The position numbers and the translations under genes are program-made. From assembly GCF_902706195.1 (NCBI RefSeq), contig NZ_CACSJO010000030.1:1-46193 (forward strand): a DNA stretch of 46,193 nucleotides, written 5' to 3'. Under the pieces are notes generated by a model, which saw only the letters and a program-made list of their open reading frames with translations, did not search any database and had not been told where the DNA came from. This document shows positions 7,564 through 16,728 of this stretch, piece after piece (position 1 is the stretch's first letter; each line of letters opens with the position of its first letter). Origin of the DNA: Novosphingobium sp. 18050. Its GTDB lineage: Bacteria > Pseudomonadota > Alphaproteobacteria > Sphingomonadales > Sphingomonadaceae.

Positions 7564-8355
7564 TTAGCCTCGCCGCGCGGTCGCTTTGAGCTGACCAAGC
7601 ACGGGGTAGCCGTGGCCTTCCGCAATGACGAGCCATTCGCCGTCTTCGCGTTCCTCGATGCCGGGGTGTATCCGGGCGACCGGATGCGCGGCGATATCGG
7701 CCAGCGCCTCGGCGTGGCTGGCGTATTGAGCCAGGCGCTCCAGGTTGCGACGGGTCGGGAAGATCACCGAGATGTCGCCGTTGTCGGCCATATCCAGCGC
7801 CTCTGCGGCGCTGGTCCAGAACAGGCGGGTGTTTTCGGTGGCATCGACAGTGATGTCGACGGCGCCGGTGCCAAGGTCGATCACGAAGAAGCGGGTGTCG
7901 AAGGCCTTGTCCCACAAGGGGCACCAGTGCGCGAAAAAGGTGAGGGCGGCCGGCTCGAGTTCCCAGCCGAAACGCGCCAGCACGGTGTCGAGGCGGCCGT
8001 CTTCCAGTAGCAGCGCGCGCGCCTGTGCTGCTTCCTGCGCGCCCACGGGCTGGCGGGTGGCGATCATCAGGCCAGTTTCCTCCAGCGTCTCGCGGATGGC
8101 GGCAATGCGGGCGGCGGCGATTTCCTCGGCCTCGTCCGGTAGTAGCCGTCGGGCAAGTTCACGGTCGGCCGGATCGACGCGGCCGCCGGGGAACACGGCA
8201 GCCCCGCCGGCAAAGCGCATTTCCTTCGCGCGCTGTACCATTAGCACGTCCGGCGCGCTGCCGGTGGCGGAGTGACGGAAGATCACGACGGTTGCGGCGG
8301 GGACAACGGCGGGACCGTCGGCAGCTATCGGCTGGTCGGAAGGAGCACTGGACAT
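7564..8355 (-). CDS. Nudix hydrolase (NUDT19/RP2-like)
   Basis: A 263-aa Nudix protein. The box is split in the way seen in the NUDT7/NUDT19 group: FPGGRVDPADRE (residues 55-66), then an insertion of about 20 residues, then AAIRETLEETGLMI (84-97) with the metal-binding REx2EE. The C-terminal half contains the substrate-side LTFFAHWCPLWDKAFDTRFFV. Family members cleave CoA or nucleotide pyrophosphates; which one is not decidable here. The start at MSSAPSDQ is followed by an Ala/Pro-rich leader without a signal peptide. Confidence 0.85.
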   Translation of the reverse strand: MSSAPSDQPIAADGPAVVPAATVVIFRHSATGSAPDVLMVQRAKEMRFAGGAAVFPGGRVDPADRELARRLLPDEAEEIAAARIAAIRETLEETGLMIATRQPVGAQEAAQARALLLEDGRLDTVLARFGWELEPAALTFFAHWCPLWDKAFDTRFFVIDLGTGAVDITVDATENTRLFWTSAAEALDMADNGDISVIFPTRRNLERLAQYASHAEALADIAAHPVARIHPGIEEREDGEWLVIAEGHGYPVLGQLKATARRG

Positions 8356-8468
8356 GCAAGGGATGTCGGCCGCGCGGCGCCCGGGGGCAAGGGGAAACTG
8401 CTTCGCCCCGGCGGGAACTAGTGTCGGAATGCTTTACAAAACGCCGTAAGGTCAGGTGGAGGTGTGGT

Positions 8469-8525
8469 ATGAAAACGGCTAATTACGGCCGATTATTGAA
8501 ACTGGCACGCCTTGTGCTTATATGA
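8469..8525 (+). CDS. Possible 18-aa leader peptide ORF
   Basis: A short ORF, MKTANYGRLLKLARLVLI, with GGAGGT about 7 nt before its ATG. It ends inside the -10 region of the small-RNA promoter described next. The good ribosome-binding site is the only support; no homologue is known to me. Confidence 0.25.
   Translation: MKTANYGRLLKLARLVLI
8496..8523 (+). promoter_or_regulatory. Sigma70-type promoter of a putative small RNA
   Basis: TTGAAA - 16 nt - TTATAT, predicted start of transcription near 8530. No protein gene on the plus strand follows; a structured stretch ending in an intrinsic terminator does. Confidence 0.55.
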
Positions 8526-8529
8526 GCGT

Positions 8530-8725
8530 ACCCCGAGAAGCAGTCTCGATAGAGGCGGGGCCGATCAGTCTCACGGCCCCGCCTCCCCGAGAAGTTCTCC
8601 TCCCCAAATCGCCGGAACGTCTCGCCGCAACAACGATGGCTTGTGATTTGCCGCGTGATCTGCTGCCCGCGCAGGTCAGGCCCGGACGCACGAAAGGCCC
8701 GGGCGTTTCCACCCGGGCCTTTGAA
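8530..8725 (+). ncRNA. Putative structured small RNA with anti-Shine-Dalgarno-like loop
   Basis: About 195 nt between a good promoter and an intrinsic terminator, in a 405-base gap between the divergent-facing ends of the Nudix and grxD regions. Predicted elements in order: hairpin CGAGA-N5-TCTCG (8534-8548), an 11-bp perfect hairpin GAGGCGGGGCC / GGCCCCGCCTC (8552-8585), a small hairpin GAGAAGTTCTC, then the single-stranded CTCCTCCCC, which could pair with Shine-Dalgarno sequences. The decamer CCCCGAGAAG occurs twice, flanking the big hairpin. C-rich loops of this kind characterise some alphaproteobacterial trans-acting sRNAs, but I cannot assign a named family. A possible ORF through it runs antisense into grxD and looks spurious. 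Confidence 0.5.
8693..8722. terminator. Bidirectional intrinsic terminator
   Basis: AAAGGCCCGGG / CCCGGGCCTTT, an 11-bp stem with an 8-nt loop. The A and T flanks let it work for the putative sRNA on the plus strand and for grxD on the minus strand. Confidence 0.75.
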
Positions 8726-8760
8726 TATTCGGCTATGCCGAGGGCCGAGGGCCGAGGGGC

Positions 8761-9090
8761 TCAGCCCTGCGCGGCGATCCCGGATTCGGTGATGAGCTGG
8801 TGCAGTTCGCCAGCCTCGTACATTTCCATCATGATGTCGCTACCGCCCACGAATTCGCCCTTGATGTAGAGCTGCGGGATCGTCGGCCACTCGGAAAAGC
8901 CCTTGATGCCCTGGCGGATTTCCATGTCCTGCAGCACATCCACGGTCTCGTAAGGGACTGCGAGGTGTTCGAGGATCGCGATCGCGCGGCTGGAGAAGCC
9001 GCACTGCGGGAACAGCGGCGTTCCCTTCATGAACAGGACGATGTCGTTGCTGTTTACGATTTCGCCGATGCGGGCGTTGACGTCGGACAT
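8761..9090 (-). CDS. grxD: Monothiol glutaredoxin, Grx4 type
   Basis: A 109-aa CGFS glutaredoxin. Active-site Cys30 is in PQCGFSSRA, and the glutathione-binding WPTIPQLYIKGEFVGGSDI segment is intact. These proteins bind a [2Fe-2S] cluster, often as a heterodimer with BolA, and deliver or sense Fe-S clusters. The gene directly upstream is bolA (30-nt gap), which supports that partnership. Likely one operon with DUF1476 and bolA. Confidence 0.95.
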   Translation of the reverse strand: MSDVNARIGEIVNSNDIVLFMKGTPLFPQCGFSSRAIAILEHLAVPYETVDVLQDMEIRQGIKGFSEWPTIPQLYIKGEFVGGSDIMMEMYEAGELHQLITESGIAAQG

Positions 9091-9120
9091 TTCAATGGAA
9101 CCCTTAGTATGTATGCGACG

Positions 9121-9354
9121 TCAGTTGGGGACGGCGGTGGTCAGTTGCAAGGCATGGAGCACGCCGCCCATGCGTCCGCCAAGCGCTTCGTAGACCAGTT
9201 TGTGCTGGGCCACGCGGGGCTTGCCGGCGAAGGCGGAGGACACGACATGCGCGGAATAGTGGTCGCCGTCGCCGGCAAGATCGGTGATCGTGACATCCGC
9301 ATCCGGCAGCGCGGCGCGGATGAGGGTTTCGATTTCTTCGGAAGACATTGCCAT
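9121..9354 (-). CDS. bolA: BolA-family protein
   Basis: A 77-aa BolA/IbaG domain: DADVTITDLAGDGDHYSAHVVSSAFAGK then PRVAQHKLVYEALGGRMGG-VLHALQL, with the conserved His near the C-terminus that ligates the shared Fe-S cluster with a CGFS glutaredoxin. The size is that of the short IbaG-like subgroup. It sits between the DUF1476 gene (11 nt upstream) and grxD. Confidence 0.92.
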   Translation of the reverse strand: MAMSSEEIETLIRAALPDADVTITDLAGDGDHYSAHVVSSAFAGKPRVAQHKLVYEALGGRMGGVLHALQLTTAVPN

Positions 9355-9365
9355 CGTGTAATTCC

Positions 9366-9683
9366 TTAGCCCAGAAACGCGCGGCGGGCTTCGACCTGCT
9401 TGGCCTCAAGCGCAGCGCGGATTTCGCCTTCGCTGGTGTCGACCCCGGCGGCGGTGATGTCGCCCAGCAGCTTGCGGATCACGTCCTCGTCACCGGCTTC
9501 CTCGAAGTCGGCCTGGACGACAGCCTTGGCATAGGCGTCGGTTTCGGCGGGCGAGAGCTTCATGCGCTCGGCCGCCCATTCGCCGAGAAGGCGGTTGCGA
9601 CGGGCCTGGATGCGGAACGCGGTATCCGCGTCGTGCGCGAATTTTGCTTCTTCGGCGCGCTCGCGATCCTGGAAACTGGTCAT
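9366..9683 (-). CDS. DUF1476 protein (F1Fo-ATP synthase zeta/inhibitor subunit)
   Basis: A 105-aa helical protein starting MTSFQDRERAEEAKFAHD, the signature of the alphaproteobacterial zeta subunit, which inhibits ATP hydrolysis by inserting its N-terminus into F1. The following RIQARRNRLLGEWAAERMKLS and DVIRKLLGDITAAGVD segments also match. No ATP synthase genes are in the window. First gene of the apparent DUF1476-bolA-grxD unit. Confidence 0.9.
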   Translation of the reverse strand: MTSFQDRERAEEAKFAHDADTAFRIQARRNRLLGEWAAERMKLSPAETDAYAKAVVQADFEEAGDEDVIRKLLGDITAAGVDTSEGEIRAALEAKQVEARRAFLG

Positions 9684-9860
9684 CGGACAACCTCGAATGA
9701 TGGATATGCATCAGCCGATAGGGCCGGGAGGGTTCCGGTTCAATCCCGATTCGTGGCCGGGTGCCATTCCTGCGCGTTGCGAGGCAATGGCGGCGTAGCG
9801 GCGTCTGACGCTGAGGGAGGCGGTTTTCTGCCCCTCGCCACTCGCTTTGCGGCCGGTTCA

Positions 9861-9887
9861 CCTCCCCATCGCCATGCGACGGGGAGG
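9861..9887 (-). terminator. Hairpin after leuD
   Basis: CCTCCCC-A-TCGC / GCGA-C-GGGGAGG with one mismatch and a 3-nt loop, 12 nt past the leuD stop. No T-tract. Confidence 0.5.
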
Positions 9888-9898
9888 AACTGGCGTGG

Positions 9899-10501
9899 TC
9901 AGGCGGCGCTGGCCAGGGTCTTTGCAAGGAAAGGCAGGCTTTCGCGGGCCTTGTCCTCGTAGGTCGAGATCGCGGCGCCCTGGGCCATCGTCAGGCCCAC
10001 CTCGTCGAGGCCGTTCAGCAGGCAGTGCTTGCGGAAAGCGTCGATTTCGAAGCTGAAGCGGTCCTGGAACGGGGTGGTGACGCTTTGCGTGTCGAGGTCG
10101 ATGTCGATCGGATCGGTCTGCGCCACTTCCATCAGGCGGTCGATCGCCGCCTGCGGGAGAGCCACGGTCAGGATGCCGTTCTTGAACGCATTCCCCGAAA
10201 AGATGTCGGAGAAGCTCGGCGCGATCACGCAGGTGATGCCCATGTCGAGCAGCGCCCACGCGGCGTGTTCGCGGCTGGAGCCGCAGCCGAAGTTGTCGCC
10301 CGCGATCAGGATCGGGGCGCCCGCGTTTACGGGGTCGGTGAAGACATTGCCTTCTTCCTTCTTCACCGCCTCGAACGCGCCCTGGCCCAGGCCGTCACGG
10401 GTGACGGTCTTGAGCCAGTGGGCGGGGATGATGACGTCGGTGTCGACGTTCTTGCGGCCGAACGGAATCGCCTTGCCGGCGACGTGGTTGATCGCCTTCA
10501 T
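9899..10501 (-). CDS. leuD: 3-isopropylmalate dehydratase, small subunit
   Basis: About 200 aa. Swivel-domain partner of LeuC, isomerising 2- to 3-isopropylmalate in leucine synthesis. Motifs are NVDTDVIIPAHWLK near the N-terminus, FGCGSSREHAAWAL for substrate binding, and SFSDIFSGNAFKNGIL. The start at MKAINHVAG is one base after the stop of the small membrane ORF, implying translational coupling. An upstream Met would add 20 unrelated residues. Confidence 0.96.
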   Translation of the reverse strand: MKAINHVAGKAIPFGRKNVDTDVIIPAHWLKTVTRDGLGQGAFEAVKKEEGNVFTDPVNAGAPILIAGDNFGCGSSREHAAWALLDMGITCVIAPSFSDIFSGNAFKNGILTVALPQAAIDRLMEVAQTDPIDIDLDTQSVTTPFQDRFSFEIDAFRKHCLLNGLDEVGLTMAQGAAISTYEDKARESLPFLAKTLASAA

Positions 10502-10502
10502 G

Positions 10503-10685
10503 TCAGTCCGTTTCGTTCGGGAAGTGCGGCGCGGTGCCGGTGGCGCCGGGTTTGGAATCACCCTTCTTGCGGTCGTTCCGGCGCTTCACGAAAAGGAGGG
10601 CCGCGGCGATCGCGGCCGAACCGATGGCGGCGCCGGCGGCAAGGGCGGCGCGACCGGCCAGCGAATTGTCGTTGTTGTCGGACAT
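10503..10685 (-). CDS. Small single-pass membrane protein between leuC and leuD
   Basis: A 60-aa ORF: short polar N-terminus, one helix (residues about 12-33, Ala/Gly/Ile-rich, ending LLFVKRR), then a charged hydrophilic tail. AGGAAAG lies before the ATG, 13 nt downstream of leuC. Its stop is one base from the leuD start, so it is likely co-translated. The function is unknown. No motif ties it to leucine synthesis. Confidence 0.65.
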   Translation of the reverse strand: MSDNNDNSLAGRAALAAGAAIGSAAIAAALLFVKRRNDRKKGDSKPGATGTAPHFPNETD

Positions 10686-10698
10686 GGTGGCTTTCCTG

Positions 10699-12138
10699 TC
10701 AGTTCGCTGGTGCGAGATCGCGCACGTCGGTCAGCTTGCCGGTGACGGCAGCGGCTGCGGCCATCGCGGGGCTCATCAGGTGGGTGCGTGCACCCGGACC
10801 CTGACGGCCGGTGAAATTGCGGTTGCTGGTCGAGGCGCAGCGCTCGCCCGCCGGAACCTTGTCCGGGTTCATGGCGAGGCAGGCCGAGCAGCCCGGTTCG
10901 CGCCATTCGAGGCCGGCGTCGATGATGATCTTGTCCAGACCTTCCGCTTCGGCCTGCTCCTTGACCAAGCCCGAGCCGGGGACGACGATCGCCCACTTGA
11001 CGCCTGCCGCCTTATGGCGACCCTTGAGTACTTCGGCCGCCGCGCGGATGTCCTCGATGCGGCTGTTGGTGCAGCTGCCGATGAAGACGTTCTGCACTTC
11101 CACCTCGGTCAGCTTGGTGCCGGGCGTAAGGCCCATGTATTCCAGGCTGTGCTTCACCGCGTCGCGCTTGGAGGCGTCGGCGAAGTCCTCGGGCGCAGGG
11201 ACAACGCCGCCGATGGCCGACGTGTCCTCGGGGCTGGTGCCCCAGGTTATGGTGGGCTGGATATCCTCGGCGCGGATGTGGACCGACTTGTCGAAGGTCG
11301 CGCCCTTGTCGGTCGCCAGGCTCTTCCACCAGGCAAGCGCTTTGTCCCAGTCCGCGCCGGTCGGCGCGTAGGGGCGGCCCTCGACATAGGCGAAGGTGGT
11401 CGCATCGGGCGCGACGAGGCCGGCGCGGGCACCGCCCTCGATCGCCATGTTGCACACGGTGAGGCGGCCCTCGACGGTCATTTCCTCGAAGACGTTGCCG
11501 CAGAATTCGATGACGTGGCCGGTGCCGCCGGCGGTGCCGATCACACCGATCACGTGCAGGACGACGTCCTTGGGAGTGACGCCCGCGCCCAGCTTGCCTT
11601 CGACGCGAACTTCCATCGACTTCGACTGCTTGAGCAGGAGGGTCTGCGTGGCGAGTACATGCTCGACCTCGCTGGTGCCGATGCCAAACGCCAGCGCACC
11701 CAGCCCGCCGTGGCTGGCGGTGTGGCTGTCGCCGCAGACGATGGTTGCGCCGGGGAGCGAGAAGCCCTGCTCGGGCCCGACGACGTGGACGATGCCCTGC
11801 TCACGGTCGGCATCGCCGATGTAACGGATGCCGAAAGCGGGGGCGTTCTTTTCCAGCATGTCGAGCTGCTGCGCGCTCTGCGCATCGGCGATGGGCACAC
11901 GCCCGCCGCTGGCATCGCGCCGCGCGGTGGTGGGCAGGTTGTGATCGGGAACCGCGAGCGTAAGATCGGGACGGCGCACCGGACGGCCGGCAACGCGAAG
12001 GCTTTCGAAAGCCTGCGGGCTCGTCACTTCGTGAACGAGGTGCCGGTCGATGTAGATGAGGCAGGTGCCGTCGTCGCGTGTGTCGACAACGTGGGCGTCC
12101 CAGATCTTCTGGTAGAGGGTGCGCGGAGTGTTTGTCAT
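10699..12138 (-). CDS. leuC: 3-isopropylmalate dehydratase, large subunit
   Basis: A 479-aa aconitase-family enzyme binding a [4Fe-4S] cluster. The cluster cysteines are recognisable in VFIGSCTNSR and in GCSACLAMNPD. DRHLVHEVTSPQAFE, CGDSHTASHGGLGALAFGIGTSEVEHVLATQ and NRNFTGRQGPGARTHLMSP match LeuC throughout. Length is normal. Forms the leuC - small ORF - leuD operon; leuA and leuB are not in the window. No attenuator was recognised in the upstream 200 nt. Confidence 0.97.
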   Translation of the reverse strand: MTNTPRTLYQKIWDAHVVDTRDDGTCLIYIDRHLVHEVTSPQAFESLRVAGRPVRRPDLTLAVPDHNLPTTARRDASGGRVPIADAQSAQQLDMLEKNAPAFGIRYIGDADREQGIVHVVGPEQGFSLPGATIVCGDSHTASHGGLGALAFGIGTSEVEHVLATQTLLLKQSKSMEVRVEGKLGAGVTPKDVVLHVIGVIGTAGGTGHVIEFCGNVFEEMTVEGRLTVCNMAIEGGARAGLVAPDATTFAYVEGRPYAPTGADWDKALAWWKSLATDKGATFDKSVHIRAEDIQPTITWGTSPEDTSAIGGVVPAPEDFADASKRDAVKHSLEYMGLTPGTKLTEVEVQNVFIGSCTNSRIEDIRAAAEVLKGRHKAAGVKWAIVVPGSGLVKEQAEAEGLDKIIIDAGLEWREPGCSACLAMNPDKVPAGERCASTSNRNFTGRQGPGARTHLMSPAMAAAAAVTGKLTDVRDLAPAN

Positions 12139-12280
12139 GATAAGGCGCGATTAAGCCCGGACCCTTCGAAATTCAAGAGGTAGGACGATTCGTTTGGCGG
12201 GTTTCGCGAAACTTTCGTTCAAGGTGCGGCACTTTTGCGATTTATCGTTGCCTTGGGGTGTCACTCTATCCGGCTGGCGA

Positions 12281-12311
12281 AACGCGCCCGGACCTGTCGG
12301 TCGGGCGCGTT
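12281..12311. terminator. Hairpin after the His-rich secreted protein gene
   Basis: AACGCGCCCG-GACC-TGTC-GGTCGGGCGCGTT, about 12 bp with one bulge, between leuC's start and the stop of the His-rich gene. Could serve the minus-strand gene at 12350. Confidence 0.45.
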
Positions 12312-12349
12312 CCTCTCGTTGTCTGCGATCCGGCGGGCGGCCGGTTCGA

Positions 12350-12610
12350 TCAGCGGTGGTGTCGATCGTGAACCGAGGCGCGGTGGTGCGCGACATGGTG
12401 CTGCGGGGCGCGATGGACCGCGCGGTGCTTTACATGGCGCGGCGGTGCGTGGCGGACGTGATGCACCGGCTTGTGGTGACGGGCGCGCTGGTCATGGTGA
12501 CCGCGCTGGTCGTAGTGGCGCGGCGCGGCCTCGGCGATCGAGGGGGTGAGTGCGGCGACGCCGAGCAGGGCGGCGAGGGCCGGGGCGATGATCTTGGTCA
12601 GCTTGCGCAT
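12350..12610 (-). CDS. Secreted His-rich small protein
   Basis: An 86-aa precursor with a Sec signal peptide (MRKLTKIIAPALAALLGVAA... cleaved after AEA). The mature part has roughly one His in every three to four residues, plus Arg and Gln, in HH and RH clusters without Cys. AGGAAAT precedes this ATG. The high His content suggests metal or acid buffering in the periplasm, but that is inference. Its signal peptide is nearly identical to that of the gene at 12757-13128, so the two arose from a common exported ancestor or share a duplicated 5' end. Confidence 0.6.
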   Translation of the reverse strand: MRKLTKIIAPALAALLGVAALTPSIAEAAPRHYDQRGHHDQRARHHKPVHHVRHAPPRHVKHRAVHRAPQHHVAHHRASVHDRHHR

Positions 12611-12756
12611 GGGTGAATTTCCTGTGTGGGGTGTGCCTCCCCCTCTGCGGGGGTCGGCGTATGTTACTGGGATGAACCGCTGCCGGGCCGGATGCATGCC
12701 GGGCATTCGACACGTTCAGCTCATGGTTTAGAGGCTGAACGTGTCGGCGCGGGGCG

Positions 12757-13128
12757 TCAGCCGCGGCGGCCGTCGTAGTCGCGGCGCTCCATGTGGAGGG
12801 CGCCGTAGACCTTGTTGATCCGGTTCCCGAGGGTACGGGTCTCCTGGGCGCTCAGTCCGCCGCGGGCGTAGCTGGTGTAGAGGCGCTGGACCTCGGCGGC
12901 ATCGCGGCGCAGGCCGGTCGCTTCGCGCTGCGAGATCGTGCGGCGTGCTGCGGCGCGGTCGATGTGGGCGCGCAGGCCGGAGATGTCGGCGCGGATGTTG
13001 GCGTTGCGGTTCGGAGTATAGCGAGCCGCTTCGTGACGCGGTGCGGCTTCGGCGATGGTCGGCGCGATGGCCGACATGCCGAGCACGGCGACGAGGGCGG
13101 GAGCGATGAGCTTGGTGAACTTGCGCAT
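12757..13128 (-). CDS. Secreted small helical protein
   Basis: A 123-aa precursor: signal peptide MRKFTKLIAPALVAVLGMSA... cleaved near AEA-APRH, then a helix-forming region (ADISGLRAHIDRAAARRTIS, REATGLRRDAAEVQRLY) and a basic C-terminus. AAGGAG lies before the ATG. The heptad-like Leu spacing recalls small periplasmic stress proteins of the Spy/CpxP size class, but I see no LTxxQ motif. Tandem with, and similar in signal peptide to, the His-rich gene downstream. Confidence 0.65.
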   Translation of the reverse strand: MRKFTKLIAPALVAVLGMSAIAPTIAEAAPRHEAARYTPNRNANIRADISGLRAHIDRAAARRTISQREATGLRRDAAEVQRLYTSYARGGLSAQETRTLGNRINKVYGALHMERRDYDGRRG

Positions 13129-13298
13129 GAGTGGCACTCCTTCTTGAAACCTTGAAGCGGAGGAGGTGGATGACCTCGCTTCCGATGCATTCAGGTTTAG
13201 GACCACGAAGCTGAACGCAAGTGATATGACCCGTCGCAAAAAGTCTGCGATTGTAAGAGAGTGTCGCAAGCGCCGACGAGGCTGCTATAAGGAGCGGC

Positions 13299-13814
13299 AT
13301 GTCCCTTGCCGCCGTGATCCTGACCGTCCTTGCTTCCGTCGCCGCGATGGAGTTCGTCGCATGGTCGAGCCACAAGTATGTCATGCATGGGTTCGGCTGG
13401 GCCTGGCACCGCGACCATCACGAACCCCACGGCAACCTGCTGGAGAAGAACGATCTGTTCGCCCTGTTCGGCGCGGCTATCAGCATCGGCATGTTCGCGC
13501 TGGGCTCGCCGCTGGTAATGGGCGCGGCTTCGTGGGAGCCGGGGACGTGGATCGGGCTGGGCGTCCTGATTTACGGTGTCATCTATACGCTGGTTCACGA
13601 CGGGCTGGTGCACCAGCGTTACTTCAGGTGGGTGCCCAAGCGCGGCTACGCCAAGCGGCTGGTCCAGGCGCACAGGCTGCACCACGCGACGATCGGCAAG
13701 GAAGGCGGGGTCAGCTTCGGCTTCGTGGTTGCCCGCGATCCGGGAGTGCTCAAGCGCGAACTGCGCGAGCAGCGGGCCAAGGGCATCGCGGTGCTGCGCG
13801 AGGCGGTGGATTAA
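13299..13814 (+). CDS. crtZ: Beta-carotene hydroxylase
   Basis: A 171-aa integral membrane non-haem di-iron hydroxylase converting beta-carotene to zeaxanthin. All histidine boxes are present: H25-x4-H30, H37-x2-H40-H41, H100-x4-H105 and H125-x2-H128-H129. About four hydrophobic segments. AAGGAG 7 nt before the ATG fixes the start. No other crt genes are nearby, which is usual in sphingomonads where crtZ is detached from crtE/Y/I/B. Implies yellow xanthophyll pigment. Confidence 0.94.
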   Translation: MSLAAVILTVLASVAAMEFVAWSSHKYVMHGFGWAWHRDHHEPHGNLLEKNDLFALFGAAISIGMFALGSPLVMGAASWEPGTWIGLGVLIYGVIYTLVHDGLVHQRYFRWVPKRGYAKRLVQAHRLHHATIGKEGGVSFGFVVARDPGVLKRELREQRAKGIAVLREAVD

Positions 13815-13820
13815 GACGGA

Positions 13821-14180
13821 CTACTCAGCCCGCGTCCAGATCCACATCCCGATCGTCGCCAGCACGGCCACCGGGATCAGCGTCCACCAGCCCCCGGCGG
13901 TGAACCATACCACGACCACGCTCAGGCTCATCGTGAGGATCGCGGCGATCTTGCCCTTGCGGCTTATGGCCTTGCGGTCACGCCATTCGCGCAGGTGGTG
14001 GCCGTATTTGGGGTGTTGGTAGAGCCGCTCCGCCCATTCCGGGTGGCTTTTTGAAAAGCACGCGGCGGCGAGGATATAGAAGATCGTCGTAGGCAGGAGG
14101 GGCACGAAGATACCGAGCGTTCCGATCCCCACCAGGATCACCCCGCCGATAATCCAGAGTGCGCGCCGGGCCTTATGCAT
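13821..14180 (-). CDS. YbaN-family (DUF454) inner-membrane protein
   Basis: A 119-aa protein with the DUF454 pattern: RRALWIIGGVILVGIGTLGIFVPLLPTTIFYILAAACFSKS, then HPEWAERLYQHPKYGHHLREWRDRKAISRKGKIAAI, and a terminal helix pair. Role unknown. Its start overlaps the sufE stop by 8 nt, so the two are co-translated. Confidence 0.88.
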   Translation of the reverse strand: MHKARRALWIIGGVILVGIGTLGIFVPLLPTTIFYILAAACFSKSHPEWAERLYQHPKYGHHLREWRDRKAISRKGKIAAILTMSLSVVVVWFTAGGWWTLIPVAVLATIGMWIWTRAE

Positions 14181-14577
14181 AGCGCGCGGCGGTCTCCCGG
14201 ATCAGCGCGATCATATTGGGTATGCCCTGGGTACGGTTGGAGGACAGCTGGTTCTTCAGGTCGAAGGGGCTGAGCGCCTCGGCAATGTCGGTCGCGGCCA
14301 CGTCGGCGGCGGGGCGGTCCTGCACGGCGGCGATCACCAGCGCGACGATGCCCTTGGTGATCCCGGCGTTGCTGTCTGCCAGAAAGTGCAGGGTGCCGTC
14401 TTCGCGGGCGGCGGGATAGACCCAGACGCTGGCCGAGCAACCGCGCACCTTGGTGGCGTCGGTCTTGAGGGCATCGGGCATATCGTCCAGTTCGCGCCCC
14501 AGTTCGATGAGGAGGCGATAGCGTTCGTCGCCATCGAGGAATTCATACTCTTCGCGGATATCTTCGAGGCTGCGCAT
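14173..14577 (-). CDS. sufE: SufE-family Fe-S assembly protein
   Basis: About 134 aa. Accepts sulfur from the cysteine desulfurase SufS. The active-site Cys47 is in VRGCSASVWV, with the family's SLEDIREEYEFLDGDERYRLLIELGREL start and NQLSSNRTQGIPNMI end. I start at MRSLEDI; an upstream Met (14622) would add 15 residues and neither start has a strong ribosome-binding site. Other suf genes are not in the window. Confidence 0.9.
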   Translation of the reverse strand: MRSLEDIREEYEFLDGDERYRLLIELGRELDDMPDALKTDATKVRGCSASVWVYPAAREDGTLHFLADSNAGITKGIVALVIAAVQDRPAADVAATDIAEALSPFDLKNQLSSNRTQGIPNMIALIRETAARYA

Positions 14578-14670
14578 GGCTTTGGCATTTAAGGCCGGCG
14601 GCTCCGAGGGCAAGGGGAACATTGTAAGGCGATGTTGCAAGGGGTGGGGGTTCCTGTCAGGGAAATGCCC

Positions 14671-16728
<2,058 letters not shown>

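Noticed and set aside
8650..8700. GGTCAGGCCCGGA near 8672, similar to the start of the SRP RNA conserved motif
   Set aside because: The GGAAGCAG part that follows in SRP RNA is missing; here the stretch leads into a terminator hairpin.
8522..8869. 115-codon plus-strand frame through the putative sRNA and into grxD antisense
   Set aside because: No ribosome-binding site, overlaps a certain gene on the other strand and crosses a terminator.
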